Positions 12,688-20,663 of a DNA stretch of 20,663 nt are shown here, in pieces. The DNA lies in the IMG/VR virus record IMGVR_UViG_3300009481_004080, positions 1 through 20,663 of that record; one strand, given 5' to 3'. The notes below the pieces were generated by a model. It ran no database searches, had not been told where the DNA came from, and saw only the letters and a list, made by a program, of their open reading frames with translations. Origin of the DNA: a virus. Position 1 is the stretch's first letter; every line of letters begins with the position of its first letter. The position numbers and the translations under genes are program-made.

Positions 12688-14187
12688 ATGGCAGCTATAA
12701 TAACAGAAAAATTTAAGCAGCACAATGCGAATCAATTTTTTGAGTCGTTCAGTGAATCTGCTAATAACACATATTACCTATTTTTAGGTAAAGCAACTCC
12801 ATTTACGAGTGGAACAAGTGGTGGTACGGATGCAGCGCCTCCTACGCCATCTGACTCGCCTGCTGATGAATATTATATTTGGGACGATATGCTTGCTGCC
12901 AAAAAGATCGGAACAACTGATATTACTTATGCCATTCCTCGTAGAAATTGGGTAAATAGTACAATTTATGACCAATATGAAGATAATATTAATGCATCAA
13001 ACACATCAACTTCTGGTGCGACAAATCTTTTTAGTTCAACATATTATTTCATGACTTCTGATTATCGTGTATATAAAGTTCTTGACAATAATGCTGGAGC
13101 AGTATATAATGGTATTGAACCTACATCTACATCAAACTCTGCATTTACTCTTGGGGGATATGTTCTCAAATACATGTATTCATTAACAAGTGCAGAAATT
13201 GAAAAGTACTTGACAACAGACTTTATGCCTGTTAGTACAGATAGTACTGTTAGTGCAGCTGCAATAGATGGAGCTATTGAATCTCTAGTTATTACGGGTG
13301 GAGTGGGATACACAGACGGGACATATTACGCCGCAGTATATGGTGATGGAACAAACCAAGGAGCTGCATCTGGTGCGATTGTTCGTATTACTATCGCCTC
13401 TGGAGCAATTCAAGGTTTCGGTGTTACTGCCGGAACAGATACTACTATTCATGCTGCCGGTGCTTCATACACATATGGTACAGTTAATCTAGGAAGTGGT
13501 TATACATTCTCTGATGCTGGACTAACATCTGCTTCTTCTGTAGGAAGTGGTTCGGGTGGTGTAGTTAGTGTTCAAGCAAGTCCTAAAGGTGGACATGGTT
13601 CCAATGCCGTGACAGAATTGGGTGGACACTATGTAATGTTAAATACTACCTTGACACAAGCAGAAGGAGATGACTTTACGACCAAAAATGATTTCCGTAG
13701 AGTTGGACTTGTAATTGATCCATTTAATTATGGTACGACAACGGTTGCTTCTGCTTCAACTCGTAGACAAACATTTGCATTGAAGTTGACAAGTACTTCT
13801 GGAACTTTTGATGCAGATGAGAAAATTTCTCAGACATCTACAGGTGCGATTGGTAAAGTTGTAGAATGGGATGCTGTAAATAGTATTTTGTATTATCAAC
13901 AGGAACGCTTTGGTGATTATGGAACAGTTAGTACAACTGGTTCTTATGTTGCCTTTAGTGGTGCAAATGCCGTAACAGGTGCAACTTCAAGTGCAGCAGG
14001 AACACCAGATGCAAGTGCAGATGCTGCTATCACTCTTGCTGGTGGTGGTACTATTACATTTACAAATGGATATGCAAATCCAGAATTAGATCCTGATAGT
14101 GGAGACATTATCTATGTGGAAAATAGGAAACCGATTAGTCGTGCTTCCGATCAAACGGAAGACATTAAACTTGTAGTGGAATTTTAA
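12688..14187 (+). CDS. 8: Baseplate wedge protein gp8 with a large insertion
   Basis: A 499-residue homologue of T4 gp8 (334 residues), the dimeric wedge protein that links gp7 and gp6. Marks in order: an N-terminal IITEKFKQHNANQFFES corresponding to T4 IVTSKFRTEKMLNFYNS, APPTPSDS, AIPRRNW (82-88; T4 AIPRRDW), SDYRVYKVLDN, GGYVLKYMYSL (156-166; T4 GYVWEYLFEI), NDFRRVGLVIDP (T4 GFRQISIITNP) and the C-terminal YVENRKPISRASDQTEDI, nearly identical in pattern to T4 YMENRPPIIMAMDQTEEI. The extra length is two insertions: a Gly/Ser-rich beta section at about residues 200-305 and a module with DEKISQTSTGAIGKVVEW at about 373-390. It has its own late promoter and GAGG ribosome site. The stop is three bases before the next ATG. 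Confidence 0.92.
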   Translation: MAAIITEKFKQHNANQFFESFSESANNTYYLFLGKATPFTSGTSGGTDAAPPTPSDSPADEYYIWDDMLAAKKIGTTDITYAIPRRNWVNSTIYDQYEDNINASNTSTSGATNLFSSTYYFMTSDYRVYKVLDNNAGAVYNGIEPTSTSNSAFTLGGYVLKYMYSLTSAEIEKYLTTDFMPVSTDSTVSAAAIDGAIESLVITGGVGYTDGTYYAAVYGDGTNQGAASGAIVRITIASGAIQGFGVTAGTDTTIHAAGASYTYGTVNLGSGYTFSDAGLTSASSVGSGSGGVVSVQASPKGGHGSNAVTELGGHYVMLNTTLTQAEGDDFTTKNDFRRVGLVIDPFNYGTTTVASASTRRQTFALKLTSTSGTFDADEKISQTSTGAIGKVVEWDAVNSILYYQQERFGDYGTVSTTGSYVAFSGANAVTGATSSAAGTPDASADAAITLAGGGTITFTNGYANPELDPDSGDIIYVENRKPISRASDQTEDIKLVVEF

Positions 14188-14190
14188 GAT

Positions 14191-17100
14191 ATGCCTCAAA
14201 AAACAGATCTAAACGTATCGCCATATTATGACGATTTTGATGAAGAAAAGAATTTTTCTAATATTTTATTCCGGCCGGGGTTTGCAATACAAGCTCGTGA
14301 ACTGTCACAAATTCAAAGTTTACTACAGAATAAAATGCAGAAGGTTGGTGATCATCTTTTCAGAGATGGTGCAATGGTGGTGCCTGGACAATTATCAATA
14401 ATTAAAGGTATATATTCTGTTCGTCTACAGACAACATTTAGTGGAGAAACAGTAAACCTATCTCAATATGTTAATGCCGATGTTCCTGTCACGTTGACAG
14501 GGGTAACAAGTGGTGTTACTGCAAAAGTATTTGCTTATGCAGATGCAACTTCAACAGAACCCGCTAAACTATATGTTATGTTTAGTGGTGGTAAAGATAC
14601 GAGTCTTGATGGCAGTACAGCAATAGATATAACAAGAACAGGTAGATTTTTTATAGAAGGTGAACAACTAAAAGCAAATGTAACGATTACTCACACAACA
14701 AATTATGCAGCGAATGTCGCAAGTTTGAATGTGGAAACCTCTGATCAAATAAAATTAAAAGTTGCAACAACGAGAGCATGTCATCGTGCTATTACTGCAA
14801 AATTAGAAGAAGGTGTGTATTATATTAGAGGAACTTTTGTTACTGTTTCAGAAACTATTACACCTTTAGAACAAATTGCAGATTCTAATTCGACTGATTT
14901 GCGATCCCCAAACGATGGTGATCCATATTACACTGGTCGGGTTGGACTTAAAATAACAGAAGAAATTATTACACCAGAATTGGATGGTTCTCTTTTGGAT
15001 AATTCAACTGGTTCTTCTAATTTCGCCGCAAAAGGTTCTCATAGATTAAAAATTTCTACAGCACTTCATGCAATAAAAAAAGATTCAACTGAAGATGCAG
15101 ACTTTATTGAATTGATGCGAATAGAAAATAATCAGATTGTTCAAGATACAAGAGTAACAGAATTTGGAACGATAGAACAGACTCTTGCACGAAGGACTTT
15201 TGATGAATCTGGTAACTATACAGTTCGTCCATTTCAATTTGAAATGTCAGAAAGTGTTACTCTGAATGAAAATCAAGGATTTTTCACTGCTGGAGATACA
15301 ACACAGGATGGAAACATAGCAGATACTTCTCGACTAGCACTTGCAGTATCGCCAGGTAAAGCTTATGTTCAAGGTTATGAAATTGAACAAATATCTACCA
15401 TTATTAAAGACATTGATAAAGCTCGAGAATTTAATACAGTTAATTCTGGTGTGTCAACCTTTAATATGGGAAACTATGCAAAGGTTACAAAAGTTTATGG
15501 TACTCCTGATGTTGATTTTGTATCAGGTGAAACAACTGCATATAAAATGTGTAAGTTGTATGATACACTAACATCAACTAGAGGAAGTGCTTCTGGTACG
15601 TTGATTGGAGCTGCTCGTGTTCGTACTATGGAATATGATTCTGGTACTGCCGGTGCCTCTTCATCTAATGCAACTTCAAAATATAAATTATTCTTATTTG
15701 ATATTCGTCCGTTTACAAAATTAACTCTTAGTGGAACACCATCCCCTACACTTATCGCAACACACTCTAACGGTGGAGTACAGGTTAAAGGTGTGACTTC
15801 TAGTGCTACAGGTTGGGTATTTGCTGAAGGTACGTCTAGTACAAATGTAAATCTGACAAACGTATCTGGTACATTTGTTGCTGGAGAAAAAATTACAGCA
15901 TCTGACTCTGCTGAAACAGATAGTATTGTAGAAACTTCTGGAAATGCAGATATTACAATTTCTTCTACTTCTGTTCATACCTTTTCAGATGTGAAACAGA
16001 TTTATATGCAAGATACTGGTGCAGATAGCGGTCAGGATTTTACTTGCGATATTTCTCTTGAAGACACATTAACTCTTTCTGGTACATATCGTACAGAGAC
16101 AAGTGGAACAGATAATCTTATTGGTGTATCTGGTTATGATACAGCGCAAGTTAAGGTTGGAGATGTTGTTACTATTCCTACAGGAACAGCTGGTGCAACA
16201 GAAAATAGAGTTGTAGACGCAATTACAGCAACTGCGATCTCCTTTAGTGCTGCACCAACTACAGACGCAATTACGACTTCTAACATTATTCGTAATCGTG
16301 CAAAATTATTTGATACCGAAAAGAACTTGTCAGTCATCAAACTACCAAAGGCTACCGTTAAGACTCATTTAACTGCAACAAACGCTGGTGCAAGTGATTC
16401 ACAATACACTCTTAGAAAACAGTTTGTAGGGACTTCAAACTCTTCTGGTGTTGTTACTCTTTCTGCTGGTACAAACGAAACTTTTGTAGCATTTGCAGAA
16501 AAGGATTATTCATGTTCAATTATTACAGCAGGAAGTGGTGGAAGTCCTGCTCCTCAAGGAGATGTTATTTCTTTGAATGGAAAGGTAACAGGTACAGGTA
16601 GTGGTACATTGACCGTTACGGATAACAGTAATTTCTCTAACGGTGCAAAAGTTAAAATTATTGCTACAGTTCTTAAAACATCCGTAACTTCAAAAATCAA
16701 AACAACGAAATTAATGAAACAATTAAAAGTTGTGCCTGGAACTACTGATGCGTATGGTACACGACCTACAGATCAAACAATATCACTTGGTCGTGGAGAT
16801 TCTTTTAAATTAGTTGCTGTTTATGATAGTGAAGATACTGGAACAGACGCTACTGCTCCAGAGTTTCAGTTGTCAGATATGACAGGAACCTTTATAAAAG
16901 GTGAACAAATTTCTGGTGGAACATCTCAAGCACTTGGACGTATTGTTGATATATCTACTCCGATGAATTATGTTTCTACCTCTGTTAAACAATTTTCTGT
17001 GGGAGAAACTATTACAGGAGAAAGTTCTGGTGCAACTGGTATTATTACTACTATTGCAACGGGCTCTGCTGTTATCACAACTCGATATGTTTTAGATACA

Positions 17101-20100
17101 GGACAACGAGATAATTATTATGATATTGCACGTTTGGAACGAAAGCCTGGAATGCCATCACCGACAGGACGTTTGTTAATCATTCATGATTACCTAGAAC
17201 ATGGTGCTGGTTCATTCTTTACAGTTGATTCATTTTCTGATATTGCAAATCAAATGACATATGAAGATATCCCAACATATAGTGCAACAAAAGTTGATCC
17301 AGATTTGCCTGCACCTTCTGGGGAGTATCCTCTCTATGACGTATATGATTTTCGTCCAAGATGTGAGGATGTAACTGGTGCATCAGCTGATATAGATAGT
17401 GTTGATGAAATTACAGGAAACTCGTTTGATATTTTCAATAGACAGTTTGATGGAGCAGGGTCGTCAACAACTTATTGGCCACAACCTAACTCTACTGTTC
17501 AAAGTGATTTTGAATATTACCTACCAAGAATAGATATGGTTCATTTGAACAAAGACGGTGAAATAATAATAACTAAAGGTATTTCTGCTGAGATACCAGA
17601 ACGTCCAAAAGAACCAGACCATGCTATGAAACTTGCTGAATATAGTTTACCAGCATATACATTCAAACCACAAGATGTTGGTGTTACCAGAGAGAAAAAT
17701 CAACGATTTACCATGAAGGATATTGGTAAACTTCAAGATCGTGTAGAAAATCTGGAATATTATACTGCATTGTCTTTACTTGAAAGGGATGCAGAATCAT
17801 TTGAGGTTACAGATTCAAATGGACTGAATAGATTTAAGTCTGGTTTTATTGTAGATAATTTTGCTGGACATAAAGTTGGTGATACTCAACATGTAGATTA
17901 TAAGATTGCAATGGATGGTATCAATAATACTTTACGTCCTATGCACGCTACTAAAGGTATTGATTTAGTTGAATCGGTTTCTGTTGATAATGATAGAACA
18001 GCAAACCACTATCAAAAAACGGGAGATTTGATTACTCTACCTTACAATGAAGTAATATACACAGAACAACCATATGCTACTAGAGTTGAACGTGTTCAAC
18101 CAGTTATGCTTAAACAGTGGTTAGGACGCCTTGAATTAAACCCATCAAGTGATGTTTGGTTTGAAACAGAAGTGGCCCCTGCTCTTGTAATTAATGTTGA
18201 AGGTAATTTTAATACTCTTCTTAATCAAAATAGAGATGCCTTGGGATCAATTTGGAACGCTTGGCAGACTCAGTGGAGTGGTGTTGTTGAAAGTTCATCA
18301 ACTTCCAATGATATTTTTGATGGTATGGGAGGAATTACTCGACAGACAAGAACAACCACAACAACTCGTTCAGATTTACAACGAACTGGTGTTAATACAC
18401 AGGTTTTAGAAAAAATTGATAGAGAATCACAGGGTAGTAAAGTTATTGCTCGTGCAATGATACCGTTTATGAGAAGTAAAACTATTCGTTTTGAAGGTGA
18501 AGCTTTTTATCCTAATACAAGACTATATGCTTTCTTTGGTGAAAAACCAGTTAGTATTCATTGTACTCCTGATGCTGGATTTACAGATGGTTCAACAACT
18601 GTTCCTACAGTTGGTAGTCCCATAGTTACAAATGGTGCTGGTTCTGTTAAAGGAAGTTTCACTATTCCTGATCCAAAAATTTCTGGAAATTTACGATTTC
18701 AGACAGGTGATGTTAACTTTAGATTAACATCTAGTATTAATAATGATCGTAAAAATCAACCTGTTACTGCTGGTGAAACAACATATTCTGCCAAAGGTAT
18801 TTTAGAAACAGAACAAGAAACAATTATTGCAACAAGAAATGCAGAAGTTGTACGAACAAATGTGACAGAACAAAGTTCAGTATTTTCATCATCTTCTAAT
18901 GTTTCTAGTAGAGTTATTCAACAACCTGTTGCTTGGGACGATGCTGATGGTGACGGTTGTGACGGTGATCCTTTAGCTCAAACTTTTGCAGTTAAAAATA
19001 GTGCTGAAAATAAACAATTCACTACTGGTAAAATTGATGCTATGAAGGGTGGACAGTTTATTACAAGTTTAGATTTGTTCTTCTTTGATAAAGATCCTGA
19101 TCTTCCTTGTTGGGTTGAAATACGAACTACAGATAACGGTTATCCCGGCCCCAAAATTATGCCCTTTGGACGGTCTTATATGCAACCCAATGAAATTAAT
19201 TTGTCAGCGGACGCTTCAGTTGCTACTAAATTTAAGTTTCCTTCACCAGTGTTTTTGAAACCTGACGTTGAATATTGTTTTGTCGTTCTATCAAATTCGG
19301 TACTTCCTAAAATTTGGATTTGTCGTATGGGTGAAACTGAAATAGGTGGAACTCGACATGTTTCTAAACAACCGCATTTGGGTGTTCACTTTAAGTCTCA
19401 CAATAACACAGGTTGGTCTATTTCTCTTATGGAAGATATTAAGTATAGACTCAATGCTGCAAGATTTAATAATACTAAGAGTGGAACATTAACTTTACAA
19501 AACACTGCTTTACCATCAAGAACTTTAGATGAAAATCCATTGATCTTTACTAATGGTAGTACTGTATTAAGAGTTTTGCATAAAAACCATCATATGTATA
19601 GTACAACAAATAATGTAACTATTGACAATGTTAAATCTGGAGCTGAAACAACATTGAATGGTGCCATAACTTCTAGTGCATCTTCTTTGATATTACTTAA
19701 TGGTGCAAACTTTGATGATACTACGGGACGGTATAGAAGAAATTCTAGTAATGAATGGTTCATTAAAATTAATGATGAGATTATGAAATATACCACTATT
19801 AGTGGTACTAATGTTTCTAGTATAACCAGAGCCCAAGGTAGTACTACTGCTACATCTCATGCAGATGGTTCTACTGTGGAATTTTATAGTCTTCATGGTG
19901 TTCCGCTTACAGAAGTTAATAAAACATTTACAACGATAACCAATATTGGAATGGATTCTTATACGGTTGCACTTACTAGTACACCTACTATTGGTGGATC
20001 AGGTGTTGCGAGTAATGGTGGAAAATTGGTTAGTGCCTCTGAAAATGCCATATATAATGTATCTGATTTACTTCTTTCAACGATGATACAGACCAATACT

Positions 20101-20663
20101 GAAGTTTCAGTTAAGTTAAGAGGAACTACAGGGACAAGTCCTTCTGGTACAGAAACCCCATTTAGTCTAACATCCGCTAGTGATGCGTTAGTAATTCCTT
20201 TGGAAGAAAATCATGAGCATGATGTAACTCGTATGATTGCTTCTCCTATTAATGAAACAAATGAAATGGGGGGAAGTAAATCGTTGAATGTTGATCTGAT
20301 ATTATCCTCGTCCAAAGAAAACTTATCACCTGTAATTGATGTTGGCACAATTGGTGCATTGGGTATCATGAACAGAGTAAATGATATCGATTCATCAAAT
20401 GATATTCCAACAGGAACAACCTATGTCGCATCAACAGAACCAGATGGCGATAATAACGCAATGGTTTATGTGACTAGAAAAGTGAATCTAAAGAATCCTG
20501 CAACTTCATTGAAAGTGATTGCAGATAACTTTAGACCACCAGAAACAGATTTGAAATTCATGTTTAAGATATTGAAGAATGACGAAACAACACCTATCGA
20601 TGATTTAGGATTTGAATTCTTCAATACAGATGGTTCACCAGATGTATCTACAGAACAAGATGC
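14191..20663 (+). CDS. Giant DUF4815-type baseplate or tail structural protein (3' end missing)
   Basis: An open frame with no stop from ATG 14191 to the window end, at least 2157 residues. The first 75 residues carry the DUF4815 signature: SPYYDDFDEEKNFSNILFRP, AIQARELSQIQSLLQNKM and GDHLFRDGAMVVPGQ. Later marks include DNYYDIARLERKPG and LLIIHDYLEHGAGSFFTVDS (from about 975), DVYDFRPRCED (about 1050), MKDIGKLQDRVENLEYYTAL (from 1176), RFKSGFIVDNF (about 1213), a WNAWQTQW motif (about 1356), and a beta domain starting DPLAQTFAV (1593) and ending HFKSHNNTGWSISLMEDI (about 1735-1752). Five or so GETITG-type modules lie at about 99-115, 528-570 and 900-953. T4 has gp9, gp10 and gp11 after gp8, so this protein may replace some of them at the baseplate rim; that is inference from position. 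No strong ribosome site is seen, so translation is probably coupled to gp8. Confidence 0.88.
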   Translation, partial: MPQKTDLNVSPYYDDFDEEKNFSNILFRPGFAIQARELSQIQSLLQNKMQKVGDHLFRDGAMVVPGQLSIIKGIYSVRLQTTFSGETVNLSQYVNADVPVTLTGVTSGVTAKVFAYADATSTEPAKLYVMFSGGKDTSLDGSTAIDITRTGRFFIEGEQLKANVTITHTTNYAANVASLNVETSDQIKLKVATTRACHRAITAKLEEGVYYIRGTFVTVSETITPLEQIADSNSTDLRSPNDGDPYYTGRVGLKITEEIITPELDGSLLDNSTGSSNFAAKGSHRLKISTALHAIKKDSTEDADFIELMRIENNQIVQDTRVTEFGTIEQTLARRTFDESGNYTVRPFQFEMSESVTLNENQGFFTAGDTTQDGNIADTSRLALAVSPGKAYVQGYEIEQISTIIKDIDKAREFNTVNSGVSTFNMGNYAKVTKVYGTPDVDFVSGETTAYKMCKLYDTLTSTRGSASGTLIGAARVRTMEYDSGTAGASSSNATSKYKLFLFDIRPFTKLTLSGTPSPTLIATHSNGGVQVKGVTSSATGWVFAEGTSSTNVNLTNVSGTFVAGEKITASDSAETDSIVETSGNADITISSTSVHTFSDVKQIYMQDTGADSGQDFTCDISLEDTLTLSGTYRTETSGTDNLIGVSGYDTAQVKVGDVVTIPTGTAGATENRVVDAITATAISFSAAPTTDAITTSNIIRNRAKLFDTEKNLSVIKLPKATVKTHLTATNAGASDSQYTLRKQFVGTSNSSGVVTLSAGTNETFVAFAEKDYSCSIITAGSGGSPAPQGDVISLNGKVTGTGSGTLTVTDNSNFSNGAKVKIIATVLKTSVTSKIKTTKLMKQLKVVPGTTDAYGTRPTDQTISLGRGDSFKLVAVYDSEDTGTDATAPEFQLSDMTGTFIKGEQISGGTSQALGRIVDISTPMNYVSTSVKQFSVGETITGESSGATGIITTIATGSAVITTRYVLDTGQRDNYYDIARLERKPGMPSPTGRLLIIHDYLEHGAGSFFTVDSFSDIANQMTYEDIPTYSATKVDPDLPAPSGEYPLYDVYDFRPRCEDVTGASADIDSVDEITGNSFDIFNRQFDGAGSSTTYWPQPNSTVQSDFEYYLPRIDMVHLNKDGEIIITKGISAEIPERPKEPDHAMKLAEYSLPAYTFKPQDVGVTREKNQRFTMKDIGKLQDRVENLEYYTALSLLERDAESFEVTDSNGLNRFKSGFIVDNFAGHKVGDTQHVDYKIAMDGINNTLRPMHATKGIDLVESVSVDNDRTANHYQKTGDLITLPYNEVIYTEQPYATRVERVQPVMLKQWLGRLELNPSSDVWFETEVAPALVINVEGNFNTLLNQNRDALGSIWNAWQTQWSGVVESSSTSNDIFDGMGGITRQTRTTTTTRSDLQRTGVNTQVLEKIDRESQGSKVIARAMIPFMRSKTIRFEGEAFYPNTRLYAFFGEKPVSIHCTPDAGFTDGSTTVPTVGSPIVTNGAGSVKGSFTIPDPKISGNLRFQTGDVNFRLTSSINNDRKNQPVTAGETTYSAKGILETEQETIIATRNAEVVRTNVTEQSSVFSSSSNVSSRVIQQPVAWDDADGDGCDGDPLAQTFAVKNSAENKQFTTGKIDAMKGGQFITSLDLFFFDKDPDLPCWVEIRTTDNGYPGPKIMPFGRSYMQPNEINLSADASVATKFKFPSPVFLKPDVEYCFVVLSNSVLPKIWICRMGETEIGGTRHVSKQPHLGVHFKSHNNTGWSISLMEDIKYRLNAARFNNTKSGTLTLQNTALPSRTLDENPLIFTNGSTVLRVLHKNHHMYSTTNNVTIDNVKSGAETTLNGAITSSASSLILLNGANFDDTTGRYRRNSSNEWFIKINDEIMKYTTISGTNVSSITRAQGSTTATSHADGSTVEFYSLHGVPLTEVNKTFTTITNIGMDSYTVALTSTPTIGGSGVASNGGKLVSASENAIYNVSDLLLSTMIQTNTEVSVKLRGTTGTSPSGTETPFSLTSASDALVIPLEENHEHDVTRMIASPINETNEMGGSKSLNVDLILSSSKENLSPVIDVGTIGALGIMNRVNDIDSSNDIPTGTTYVASTEPDGDNNAMVYVTRKVNLKNPATSLKVIADNFRPPETDLKFMFKILKNDETTPIDDLGFEFFNTDGSPDVSTEQD
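16891..17049 (+). repeat. Two GETITG-type modules in the DUF4815 protein
   Basis: Two coding repeats 99 bases apart encode FIKGEQISGGTSQALGRI and FSVGETITGESSGATGII. The second is nearly the same as the copy at 7805 in the gp7-like gene at protein level. Weaker units lie near 14485, 15781 and 15868. Confidence 0.7.

Overview
This window is part of the late structural region of a T4-type myovirus (tailed phage with a contractile tail), most like the marine branch of that group that includes T4-like cyanophages and SAR11 or other marine bacteriophages. The reasons are homologues of T4 gp5, gp25, gp6, gp7 and gp8 in T4 order, T4-type late promoter boxes (NATAAATA) directly ahead of several of these genes, low GC content, and large structural proteins of kinds known from marine phages. 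The host cannot be named from the sequence. All supported genes are on the + strand, packed with few gaps and several start/stop overlaps. Family assignments rest on motifs recognised by eye and on recalled T4 protein sequences; no search was run.

Positions 1-2000 form an accessory block. It opens with a textbook sigma70 promoter and a lipoprotein with a glycine-zipper domain whose base composition is clearly richer in GC than the rest, which suggests a moron-type gene. Then come a 35-residue membrane peptide, two hypothetical proteins (94 and 80 aa), a 2-oxoglutarate/Fe(II) oxygenase-like protein and a 59-residue hypothetical protein.

Positions 2000-5073 form the central spike and hub block, headed by a perfect late promoter. 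It holds a gp5-like spike without the lysozyme domain, a 67-residue hypothetical protein, a PAAR spike-tip protein and a 414-residue protein of unknown function. Positions 5069-11695 form the wedge block: a late promoter, gp25, gp6 and a 1416-residue gp7-like protein rebuilt around a very large insertion.

Positions 11711-20663 hold a short fibre-like protein with its own late promoter, inserted between gp7 and gp8; then gp8 with its own late promoter; then the first 2157 codons of a giant DUF4815-type structural protein that runs off the window end. Together the products would build the baseplate: gp5 plus PAAR form the membrane-piercing needle, gp25/gp6/gp7/gp8 form the wedges around it, and the fibre-like and DUF4815-type proteins probably occupy the outer baseplate where T4 carries gp9-gp12.
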